A DNA stretch of 6,107 nucleotides from an uncultured Fretibacterium sp. (GTDB lineage: Bacteria; Synergistota; Synergistia; Synergistales; Aminobacteriaceae). The position numbers and the translations under genes are program-made. The stretch covers positions 1 through 6,107 of the forward strand of contig NZ_CALIAA010000164.1 in assembly GCF_938040765.1 (NCBI RefSeq). The letters run 5' to 3'. The notes beneath the pieces were generated by a model, which was given only the letters and a program-made list of their open reading frames with translations, was not told where the DNA came from and made no database searches. The number at the start of each line of letters is the position of its first letter. The first letter of the stretch is position 1. This document shows positions 1 to 5,720 of the stretch, piece after piece.

Positions 1-498
1 AAAGAAAGCATAACCCGATGTCCTTTTTCTTTGAGCCCTCCAGAGCTCGGAGTAATATTCCGGGGGCGTAACCTCGTCCATCTCGATATGGACGATACGT
101 CCCTTATCGATCACCAGGTCAATCAGTGCAGAGTACAGACCATTCTTCCCCCCGAAGCTGTAATTCTCAAAATAATATTCCCCCCGAACGATCCCACGAG
201 GGGGCTGGACCGACCAGAACATCCTGCGCTCTTTCTCCGCGGCATCCATCGGCTCCGCTGCCTTCCCGACAACCCTGGAAGGCAGCACGGTCGCCCCGGA
301 CATCACGTCGTAGGAGAAGACATGGCCGTTGATGACCACCGCATCGCTCTCCAGGTCGACGTACGAGCTGCCGTTGACCTGGAGGGAGCCGTCCGCGGCA
401 TCCGAACCTCCCACCCCCCAAACCAGGGCAAGCCCCAAAAGCAAAGCCAATACCAAAATCCCGGTTCTTTCCCTGCCCAAACCGATCCCTCTCCTCAA
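1..498 (-). CDS. Secreted protein of unknown function, 5'-part only (runs off the left edge)
   Basis: I read this open frame directly on the minus strand: 166 codons without a stop up to base 1. The proposed start is TTG at 498, with AAAGGAG at 509-515 (10-base spacer). An in-frame GTG at 507 lies only one base from that motif and is less likely. The N-terminus is a classic signal peptide: a basic stretch (MRRGIGLGRERTG), a hydrophobic core (about residues 14-28, ILVLALLLGLALVWG), and a likely cleavage after SDA near residue 34. No lipobox Cys is seen, so the product is probably periplasmic or secreted. The mature part alternates short beta-like strands (VVINGHVFSYDV, GLYSALIDLVIDKGRIVHIEMDEV) and ends, as far as visible, with a basic stretch (RAQRKRTSGYAFF). 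The strand pattern DLVIDKGRIVHIEMDEV loosely recalls extracellular FMN-binding domains, but this is only a resemblance. The C-terminus is missing, so no family is assigned. That it is a real gene is well supported by the signal peptide and the ribosome binding site. Confidence 0.75.
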   Translation of the reverse strand, partial: MRRGIGLGRERTGILVLALLLGLALVWGVGGSDAADGSLQVNGSSYVDLESDAVVINGHVFSYDVMSGATVLPSRVVGKAAEPMDAAEKERRMFWSVQPPRGIVRGEYYFENYSFGGKNGLYSALIDLVIDKGRIVHIEMDEVTPPEYYSELWRAQRKRTSGYAFF

Positions 499-648
499 AA
501 CACACACTCTCCTTTACCTTGGTAGTCCCCAAAAACGCTCCATCGTCAAATCTTATCATACATTTTCAATCCTGCCCCAACGATTTCCTCTATTCTTATC
601 CTTGAGGGGAAGGCTGCATGACCGATGCTTACGGCTCTGCCCTTCCAA
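499..648. other. Upstream region of the secreted-protein gene, no gene seen
   Basis: This is non-coding DNA between the hairpin at 649-695 and the gene starting at 498. The part at about 541-600 is markedly more AT-rich than the rest of the window, as expected for a promoter. On the minus strand it holds TATGAT (555-560) and TAAGAT (550-555) as possible -10 elements, and TTGGGG (575-580), 19 bases from TAAGAT, as a poor -35 candidate. I do not see a consensus promoter, so the exact start point is undecided. Open frames through this stretch have no ribosome binding site and no recognisable protein. Confidence 0.4.
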
Positions 649-695
649 GGAAAAATCCCCCTTGGGCTCTTCAAGAACCCAAGGGGGATTTTTCC
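649..695. terminator. Strong bidirectional rho-independent terminator hairpin
   Basis: An 18-base perfect inverted repeat (649-666 against 678-695) is separated by 11 bases, of which TCT/AGA can pair further around a 3-base loop. Each arm contains an A-run or T-run at its outer side (AAAAA 651-655, TTTTT 689-693) and a GC-rich core (CCCCCTTGGG / CCCAAGGGGG). RNA from either strand therefore ends the stem in a U-run, which is the layout of a bidirectional intrinsic terminator. It would stop minus-strand readthrough from the aco operon or gldA remnant before the gene at 498, and any plus-strand transcript arriving from the left. Confidence 0.85.
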
Positions 696-1033
696 GACAG
701 CGTTTCCAGCGCAGCGTTTGCGCCAGCGGCTTCAGGAAGTTGCGGCAGATCGCGGCGATGCGCCCGCGGTTCGATTTGACCGGCCCCCGGTGACGCAAAG
801 AACCTGAGAGCCCCCCGCCCCCTCGGTTTCCCGGCGATATCGTCGATCTTCGCTGCACCCCCCGGCCCGAAGTAGCCCCTTGTCTTGAGGCGAATCTCCG
901 TTGCTCTTCGCAGTGGAGAGGGGACGGAAATTCTCGTATCGTACGTTCCCTCCGCAGCAGCTTCCGGACAGTGGAGTGACGCGCCTCATCCAGCCGGGAC
1001 GGGGGAAGAAACGTCCGCTATCCATCGCCATGA
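696..1033. other. Gene-free GC-rich intergenic stretch
   Basis: No convincing gene is seen. The open frames here have no Shine-Dalgarno sequence, are rich in Arg/Gly/Pro/Ser as expected from antisense or random GC-rich DNA, and match no family I recognise. I compared all three minus-strand frames with the middle and C-terminal parts expected of glycerol dehydrogenase and saw no continuation of the remnant that ends at 1034. No tRNA-like cloverleaf is apparent. The stretch could be decayed sequence or part of a dispersed intergenic repeat, which cannot be decided from one copy. Confidence 0.4.
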
Positions 1034-1297
1034 CTACAGATATCGCGCTTGACAGGCACAGACCACCAGATCTCCAGAGCCTGACAGCACGGAGCTGATG
1101 CCGCCGAACACCTCGAAACGCAGTTTGATGTCCTTGCCGGCACAGCTCTTCTCAATCTTGGGGCGACACGCCTTTGCGCCGCTCTTCGAGCAGATGAACA
1201 GGAACGACTTTCCCATGTCCTTGACGATGTCGTAGAACTCGTTCAGAGCGTTCTCTCCCTGAACGTACTTGTGCGGGGCCCTCATCAACTTCAACAT
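1034..1297 (-). pseudogene. Truncated glycerol dehydrogenase (GldA-like) remnant, N-terminal part
   Basis: An 87-residue frame starts at ATG 1297, preceded by a poor G-rich ribosome binding site (AGGGGGGA about 9 bases upstream). Residues 6-16 (RAPHKYVQGEN) and 65-69 (FGGIS) match the N-terminus of GldA-type iron-containing alcohol dehydrogenases, which begin with a P-x-K-Y-x-Q-G segment, then an alpha/beta Rossmann-like unit and an FGGECS-like turn. Similarity stops just after FGGISS. The remaining residues (VLSGSGDLVVCACQARYL) look unrelated and end at TAG 1034-1036. The family is about 360-370 residues long, so the nucleotide-binding GGGK segment, the metal-ligand residues and the whole C-terminal domain are missing. 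It cannot be a working dehydrogenase. GldA enzymes oxidise glycerol to dihydroxyacetone, and many also act on 2,3-butanediol/acetoin, which would fit the adjacent acetoin operon. That link is inference. A small independent protein is possible but unlikely. Confidence 0.7.
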
Positions 1298-1329
1298 TGT
1301 TCTTTTCCCCCCTGTTTTCCGTAAAGATT

Positions 1330-1354
1330 CGGGGCGTAGCAATGCCGCGCCCCG
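1330..1354 (-). terminator. Candidate terminator downstream of acoC
   Basis: The 7-base arms CGGGGCG / CGCCCCG (1348-1354 and 1330-1336) enclose an 11-base loop that can form two further GC pairs. On the minus strand the stem is followed by AATCTTT, a weak U-tract. It lies about 90 bases after the acoC stop and 32 bases before the ATG of the gldA remnant. It could therefore end the aco transcript or act as a leader structure of the old gldA gene. The poor U-tract keeps this tentative. The rest of the 1298-1444 gap holds only a short inverted repeat (CTTAC/GTAAG around 1393-1406). Confidence 0.4.
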
Positions 1355-1444
1355 TCATCGAAAAATCGAAAAGCGATAGTGATTTCTTATCTTACACCGG
1401 TAAGCCAACGCTCGGCATCAGTTGAGAGTCGGTGCGAATACCCT

Positions 1445-2635
1445 TTAATACAGGGCCCGGTAGGGCGCCTCGATCATCCGCATCAGGATGCCCAGGAACT
1501 CCGCCGCCGGAGCGCCGTCCACAATCCTGTGGTCGTGCGACAGCGACAGCGCCATCATCGGCCGGATGCGGACCTCCCCGTCCACAGCGGCCGGCATGTC
1601 CCTGGTGCGGCCGATGCCTAGAATGGCCGCCTGAGGCGGGTTGATGATCGGTGTAAAGTGCTCTGTCGAACGGTATCCGCCCAGGTTCGTCAGGGTAAAG
1701 GTCCCTCCGATGAAATCCGTCTCCGTCAGGCGGTTCTCCCGCGCCCGCGCCGCCAGGTCCCTGATCTCCGCGCTGATCTCGCGGAGCCGCTTCTTGTTGG
1801 CGTCGCGCACGACGGGCACCACCAGGGCGTTTTCCAGCGCAATCGCTATCCCCATGTGGACGTTGCGATAGATTTTAATCCCATCCGGCTCCATGAGCGA
1901 GTTGAAGATCCTCTTCATCTCCAGGGCCCGGGCGACGAGCAAGACGAGAAGGTCCGTCACGGAGACCCTCTCGTTCTCCGGCAGCCCCTCGTTGATGGCC
2001 CGCCTCGCGGCCAGCAGTTCCGTCATGTCCACGCTGGCGTGATGGTCGACCTTCGGGACCTCCAGCCAGCTCTTCAGCATGTTCTCCCCGATGACCTGAC
2101 GCAGCCCGGCGTAGGGCATGACCTCCAACACCTCAGGCTCGGCCGGGGCCGATGGAGCAGGGATGCCCTGCGCCAGGGCCTTTTCCACGTCCTCGCGCAC
2201 AATACTGCCGTTCGGCCCCGTACCCACGAGGCGCGACAGGTCGACGCCGTGTTGCTCGGCCAGCTTGCGGGCCACGGGCGTCGCCCTCGGCCTTTTCTCG
2301 CCGGAGGCCGGAACCGGGCCCGGCGCGGACACCGGCGCAGCGGGCTTCGCCGCCTCGGCGGCCGGGGCCGTGCCCACCGCGTCGGGAACGCTCTCGCCGG
2401 CCGCCCCAATATAGCCCATCACCCCACCCACGGGAAGCTGCGTACCGACAGGGGCCGCGATCCTCAGAAGCACCCCCTCCACCGCGGCCTCGAGCACGTT
2501 TGTGATCTTGTCCGTCAATACCTCCGCGATCGCCTCGCCCTTTTTGACGGGATCGCCCTCTTTCTTGAGCCATTTACCTATCCTGCCGACCTTCATGGTG
2601 AGCCCCAGCTTGGGCATTGTGATCTCGGTTGCCAT
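1445..2635 (-). CDS. acoC: Acetoin/2-oxo acid dehydrogenase complex, E2 dihydrolipoamide acetyltransferase
   Basis: This 396-residue E2 core protein takes the acyl group from E1 on its lipoyl arm and transfers it to CoA in the cytoplasm. Domains in order are: a biotinyl/lipoyl domain (about 1-78) with the acceptor Lys43 in VLTDKITNVLEA; an Ala/Pro-rich flexible linker (about 80-113); a peripheral subunit-binding domain (about 116-153, RATPVARKLAEQHGVDL and GTGPNGSIVREDV); a second short linker; and a catalytic acyltransferase domain (about 172-396). The catalytic domain ends with the active-site motif DHRIVDG at 368-374 (His369, Asp373) and the preceding NPPQAAILGIG. This is the canonical E2 build of Bacillus/Clostridium/Pelobacter AcoC, not the alpha/beta-hydrolase type of Cupriavidus. 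I chose ATG 2635 over upstream in-frame codons because GGAGGT (2641-2646) lies 5 bases before it and the lipoyl domain starts right there. It is the last intact gene of the operon, 28 bases after acoX. Substrate class is inferred from the neighbours; a pyruvate or branched-chain E2 would look similar. Confidence 0.88.
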   Translation of the reverse strand: MATEITMPKLGLTMKVGRIGKWLKKEGDPVKKGEAIAEVLTDKITNVLEAAVEGVLLRIAAPVGTQLPVGGVMGYIGAAGESVPDAVGTAPAAEAAKPAAPVSAPGPVPASGEKRPRATPVARKLAEQHGVDLSRLVGTGPNGSIVREDVEKALAQGIPAPSAPAEPEVLEVMPYAGLRQVIGENMLKSWLEVPKVDHHASVDMTELLAARRAINEGLPENERVSVTDLLVLLVARALEMKRIFNSLMEPDGIKIYRNVHMGIAIALENALVVPVVRDANKKRLREISAEIRDLAARARENRLTETDFIGGTFTLTNLGGYRSTEHFTPIINPPQAAILGIGRTRDMPAAVDGEVRIRPMMALSLSHDHRIVDGAPAAEFLGILMRMIEAPYRALY

Positions 2636-2663
2636 GGGTGACCTCCAGCACTCTTCGTTGTCG

Positions 2664-3686
2664 TTATAGATGAATCCCCAGCACGTCCGGCCGACTGAAG
2701 AAGCCGCCGGCAACGGCATTCCTGAGAGCCCGATCCGGGACCACCACGTTCGGGCCGTCCCGGTCCAAACGAATTTCCCCCCGATCCCCCTCCCGGAACT
2801 CCACCTCCCGCTCGCCGTCCAGGGCGACGATACAGGGGACGGGCGCGATCTCCACGCTCTCTCCAAGCTTCATACGGCGCGAAGCGGACGTTCCAACCGG
2901 AAGCAGGAGCCCCGGGGCGATGGCGGCCACCCGGTCCCGCTTCGAGGGGTCCAGGACGATGGCGGCCCCCCAGGGGTCGTGGACGGTCACGGGGTCCAGC
3001 GTGCCCAACAGGGAGGCGATGCCGATATTATGGGGCTCACCTCGTGTCAGGACCGCCATGCACATGTCCTCCACCTCCCACATCGCGCGGGAGGCGACGA
3101 ACGGGTTGTCCAAGACCACCGCATCGATCAGGGCGATGTCCGCGGGGATTCCGTTCCGAAACACCGTGAGGCGTTTTGCGCGGTACACGGCGTCCTCCCC
3201 GGCACAGCCCCGTGCGACGACGCCGGCGGCAATCCCTGCGATCGTCCCCTCCAGAAAGAGGGGAAAGACGTTGTTCGTCCCCGTGGAGATGGGGAGCAGG
3301 GGGACGTCTCCGCAACTCTTGGCGACCATGCGATTCGTCCCATCGCCCCCCATCGTCACGATGCACGCCGCTCCGACCTCCGCAAGAGCAGCCGCGGCAT
3401 TGCTGGAGTCGAGCTGGGTCGCCGTCAGCTCCATCTCCAGCGGCGCAACCTCCAACCTCAGGGAGTCCTGGCTGCGCATGCCCTCGACCGCTTTTTCGAC
3501 GATGCCGTAGTAGTCCGGCATGTAGAGCACGCGCTCGACCCCCGTTCCCGAGAGGGCGAGCAACACCCTGCGGACGATATTCACCTTCTCCTGATTGTCG
3601 AAGACCGTACCGTAGGCGACCAGGCGACGAATATCCTTTCCGGAGGCCGGATTGGCGATGATTCCCACCGTCGTGGGCGCTGCCAT
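2664..3686 (-). CDS. acoX: AcoX-like ATP-NAD kinase family protein of the acetoin operon
   Basis: This 340-residue protein belongs to the ATP-NAD/diacylglycerol kinase superfold. The N-terminus has IIANPASGKDIRR (about 9-21), followed by the nucleotide-phosphate binding motif GGDGTNR (113-119) with its catalytic-type Asp116, and STGTNNVFP (134-142), the AcoX counterpart of the second NAD-kinase motif. The C-terminal half is beta-rich (VALDGEREVEFREGDRG near 288-304), as in the NAD-kinase C-domain. AcoX is encoded in acetoin catabolic clusters of many bacteria, but its reaction and substrate are not established; kinase activity is an inference from the motifs. Start ATG 3686 has only a modest AGGA (3694-3697, 7-base spacer), weaker than its neighbours, suggesting lower expression than the E1 subunits or translational coupling. 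It is placed between acoB and acoC, 24 bases after the first and 28 before the second. Length and motifs look intact, with no frameshift. Confidence 0.85.
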   Translation of the reverse strand: MAAPTTVGIIANPASGKDIRRLVAYGTVFDNQEKVNIVRRVLLALSGTGVERVLYMPDYYGIVEKAVEGMRSQDSLRLEVAPLEMELTATQLDSSNAAAALAEVGAACIVTMGGDGTNRMVAKSCGDVPLLPISTGTNNVFPLFLEGTIAGIAAGVVARGCAGEDAVYRAKRLTVFRNGIPADIALIDAVVLDNPFVASRAMWEVEDMCMAVLTRGEPHNIGIASLLGTLDPVTVHDPWGAAIVLDPSKRDRVAAIAPGLLLPVGTSASRRMKLGESVEIAPVPCIVALDGEREVEFREGDRGEIRLDRDGPNVVVPDRALRNAVAGGFFSRPDVLGIHL

Positions 3687-3703
3687 CCGCGTATCCTGCC
3701 GAT

Positions 3704-3720
3704 CCGGGGCTCAGCCCCGG
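3704..3720 (-). promoter_or_regulatory. Intercistronic hairpin holding the acoB stop codon
   Basis: This is a perfect inverted repeat, CCGGGGC-TGA-GCCCCGG on the minus strand, with a 7-base all-GC stem whose 3-base loop is the acoB TGA. It lies 6 bases upstream of the AGGA of acoX. There is no U-run after it, so it is not an intrinsic terminator. It could slow decay of the upstream mRNA or tune acoX translation. The structure is seen in the sequence; the role is inferred. Confidence 0.45.
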
Positions 3721-4688
3721 ACCAGTTCCTTCGCCGCCGCGACGATACGCGCCTCGTCGGGAATCCAGAGCTTTTCCAGGACGGGGCTGAAGGGAATGGG
3801 GGTATCGGGGGCGGCGACGCGTTTGACGGGGGCATCCAGGAAGTTGAACCCCTCATCCGCAATGACGGCGGCGACCTCCCCGCCGAACCCTCCGGTCTTG
3901 ACGGCCTCGTGCACCACCACCGCGCGTCCGGTCCTCTCCACGGAGCCCAGCAGGGTCTCCCTGTCAAGGGGCGTGAGGGTCCGCAGGTCCACGACCTCCG
4001 CATCGATGCCCTCCGCCGCCAGCATCTCGGCCGCGGCAAGGGACTTCGACACCATGGCGGACCAGGCGATGAGGCTGACGTCCTTGCCGGAGCGCTTGAT
4101 GTCCGCCTTGCCGATCGGGACGATGTACTCTCCCTCCGGGACGTCGCCCTGCACCCCCAGCATCAGCTTGTGCTCCAGGTAGACAACGGGATTGTCGTCG
4201 CGGACGGCGGCCTCCATGAGCCCCTTGGCGTCCGCCGGCGAGGCCGGCATGACGACCTTGATGCCCGGAATGTGGGTGAACCACGCCTCGTTGGACTGAG
4301 AGTGCTGGGCCGCGGCCGAGACACCCGCGCCGACGGGCGCACGGATCACCATCGGGATCTTCGTCTTTCCGCCGAACATGTAGCGCATCTTGGCCGCCTG
4401 GTTGTAGAGCTCGTCCAGGCAGACGCCCATGAAGTCGGCGAACATGATCTCCACGATCGGGCGCAGCCCCGCAGCGGCAGAGCCCACACCGAGCCCCATG
4501 ATCGCCGTCTCGGTGACCGGCGTGTCCACGACGCGTTCCTTGCCGAACTCGTCCAGCAGGCCCGCCGTCACGCCAAAACAACCGCCGAAGATCCCCACGT
4601 CCTCCCCAGCCAGAAACACATTGGGGTCCCTGCGCATCTCCATGCGGATGCCGTCCCTTATCGCTTCGCTGCAACTCATCTGAGCCAT
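3711..4688 (-). CDS. acoB: Acetoin/2-oxo acid dehydrogenase complex, E1 beta subunit
   Basis: With AcoA this forms the alpha2beta2 thiamine-diphosphate E1 that cleaves acetoin (or a 2-oxo acid) and acylates the lipoyl arm of E2. The 325-residue product has the transketolase pyrimidine-binding domain (about 1-175) with GEDVGIFGG (28-36), PVTETAI (57-63, where Glu60 is the cofactor-activating glutamate) and AAGLRPIVEIMFADFM (72-87). Next comes HSQSNEAWFTHIPGIKVVMP (129-148), and then the transketolase C-terminal domain (about 190-315) with LRTLTPLD and HEAVKTGGFGGE. Length matches AcoB/PdhB-type subunits (about 325-340). A GTG at 4697 would add three residues but sits one base from the ribosome binding site AAAAGGAGG (4699-4707). 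ATG 4688, with a 10-base spacer, is therefore the better start. It follows acoA by 29 bases. The stop codon lies in a GC-rich hairpin. Assignment to acetoin rather than pyruvate or branched-chain substrates rests mainly on acoX next door. Confidence 0.87.
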   Translation of the reverse strand: MAQMSCSEAIRDGIRMEMRRDPNVFLAGEDVGIFGGCFGVTAGLLDEFGKERVVDTPVTETAIMGLGVGSAAAGLRPIVEIMFADFMGVCLDELYNQAAKMRYMFGGKTKIPMVIRAPVGAGVSAAAQHSQSNEAWFTHIPGIKVVMPASPADAKGLMEAAVRDDNPVVYLEHKLMLGVQGDVPEGEYIVPIGKADIKRSGKDVSLIAWSAMVSKSLAAAEMLAAEGIDAEVVDLRTLTPLDRETLLGSVERTGRAVVVHEAVKTGGFGGEVAAVIADEGFNFLDAPVKRVAAPDTPIPFSPVLEKLWIPDEARIVAAAKELVRG

Positions 4689-4698
4689 CGTTTTCACC

Positions 4699-4707
4699 CC
4701 TCCTTTT
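4699..4707 (-). promoter_or_regulatory. Ribosome binding site that decides the acoB start
   Basis: AAAAGGAGG lies in the acoA-acoB gap. It is 10 bases from ATG 4688 but only one base from the in-frame GTG 4697, which rules strongly against the longer form. Confidence 0.8.
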
Positions 4708-4717
4708 CAGAACGCGC

Positions 4718-5677
4718 TCAGGCCAGCACGTCGGTGAGCAGCTCGCTCGGCGCGGGGTCGGCACCGCTTTCCGCAAACCGGACCGCGGCCTCGACCTTCT
4801 GAACGATCTCCTTCTGCATGGCTTCAAGCTCGTCCCCGGACGCGTACTTCAGCTCCTCCAGGCGCTTCTCGAGACGCGGCAACGGGTCCTTGGCGACCCA
4901 GTTCTTCTGCTCCTCGGGATTCTTGTACTTCCCGGGATCACCCTCGAAATGGCCACGCTGACGCCAGGTCTTGCACTCGATCAGGCTCGGCCCGTCGCCC
5001 TTCCGGGCGTTTTCGATCGCCGCACTCGCCGCCTCGTAGACGGCCATGACGTCGTTGCCGTCCACGCTCGCACCCGGTATGCCGTATCCCTCGGCCCGGT
5101 CCGCGATGTCGTTGATATTCATGCCCGCCTTCTGATAGTTGGAGATGCCGTACATGTTGTTCTCGCAGACGAAGACGACCGGCAGTTTGTGGATGGAGGC
5201 GAAGTTGATCCCCTCGTGGAACGTCCCCCGGTTCGAGGCTGCGTCCCCGAAGAAGCAGACTACCACGTCGCCGGTCTTACGGTATTTGCATGAGAACGCC
5301 GCGCCGACGGCAATCGGGAACCCCGCCCCCACGATTCCGTTGGCCCCGAGGATACCCAGGTTCACGTCGGCAATGTGCATGGATCCCCCCTTGCCCTTGC
5401 AATAACCCGAGGCCTTCCCGAAGACTTCGGCCATCATCAGGTTGACGTCGCCCCCCTTGGCCAGCAGGTGTCCATGCCCGCGGTGGGTGCTGGTGATGTA
5501 GTCGCTCTCCTTCAGATTGGCGCATACCCCCGTGGCGACGGCCTCCTCCCCCACGTAGAGGTGGACGAAACCCGGGATCCCTCCGGCCGCGAAGAGCTCG
5601 GCCGCCTTCAGTTCGAAGGAACGAATCATGAACATCGTCCTGTACATGTCCAAGAGTTTCTCTTTCGTGACCTTCAT
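4718..5677 (-). CDS. acoA: Acetoin/2-oxo acid dehydrogenase complex, E1 alpha subunit
   Basis: This 319-residue thiamine-diphosphate-binding subunit is the partner of AcoB in the cytoplasmic complex. It starts directly in the dehydrogenase E1 domain (MYRTMFMIRSFELKAAELF, 11-29) without a leader. Conserved stretches are STHRGHGH (63-70, active-site loop histidines), GKGGSMHI (95-102), GILGANGIVGAG (108-119), the cofactor motif from GDAASN (144-149) to ENN (172-174), and RGHFEGD (241-247, the phosphorylation-loop-like segment). The motif usually begins GDG; here the third residue is Ala (codon GCA), while the Mg-binding Asp145 and Asn174 are kept, so activity is still expected. Length is typical of AcoA (about 320-330). 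Start ATG 5677 has a near-perfect ribosome binding site, TAAGGAGGT (5684-5692), at 6 bases, the strongest in the operon. It follows the Lin0512-family gene by 43 bases. A branched-chain or pyruvate E1 alpha is the main alternative. Confidence 0.88.
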   Translation of the reverse strand: MKVTKEKLLDMYRTMFMIRSFELKAAELFAAGGIPGFVHLYVGEEAVATGVCANLKESDYITSTHRGHGHLLAKGGDVNLMMAEVFGKASGYCKGKGGSMHIADVNLGILGANGIVGAGFPIAVGAAFSCKYRKTGDVVVCFFGDAASNRGTFHEGINFASIHKLPVVFVCENNMYGISNYQKAGMNINDIADRAEGYGIPGASVDGNDVMAVYEAASAAIENARKGDGPSLIECKTWRQRGHFEGDPGKYKNPEEQKNWVAKDPLPRLEKRLEELKYASGDELEAMQKEIVQKVEAAVRFAESGADPAPSELLTDVLA

Positions 5678-5681
5678 GCCC

Positions 5682-5720
5682 TTACCTCCTTAATCTGTCA
5701 TTCACCTCGAACCCTGCCAT
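5682..5720 (-). other. Possible 12-codon ORF coupling the Lin0512 gene to acoA
   Basis: Directly after the TGA of the upstream gene is an ATG (5718-5720) opening a short frame, MAGFEVNDRLRR, that ends at TAA 5682-5684. That stop lies inside the acoA ribosome binding site, so ribosomes reinitiating here would terminate on top of it. A GGAG three bases before the ATG is too close to be a good initiation site. The gap also holds a near-repeat of 11 bases (5695-5705 and 5714-5724, one mismatch), which creates the ATGGCAG/ATGACAG pair. It may be chance; I cannot show that it is translated. Confidence 0.2.

Noticed and set aside
167..559. A 130-codon minus-strand frame overlapping the secreted-protein gene
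   Set aside because: The overlapping frame from 498 has a signal peptide, a ribosome binding site and a normal amino acid composition. This one is Arg/Gly/Cys-rich and does not.
556..1031. Two overlapping minus-strand frames of about 100 codons in the intergenic stretch
   Set aside because: They lack ribosome binding sites, run through the terminator hairpin or GC-rich filler, and resemble no protein family.
1325..1380. Short repeats such as TTTTCGAT near 1358-1376 as a CRISPR or operator array
   Set aside because: There are only two very short, unevenly placed copies in AT-rich DNA, with no spacer structure.
1658..2641. A 327-codon plus-strand open frame opposite acoC
   Set aside because: It mirrors the coding frame of acoC, has low-complexity Arg/His/Gly composition and no recognisable motif.
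2636..2866. A 77-residue N-terminal extension of AcoC
   Set aside because: It overlaps the C-terminal coding part of acoX and has no domain. The lipoyl domain and an ideal GGAGGT site both point to ATG 2635.
2670..4802. A 710-codon plus-strand open frame opposite acoX and acoB
   Set aside because: It is antisense to two well-recognised genes, is rich in His/Arg/Asp/Gly as expected from the complementary strand of GC-rich codons, and has no ribosome binding site or known domain.
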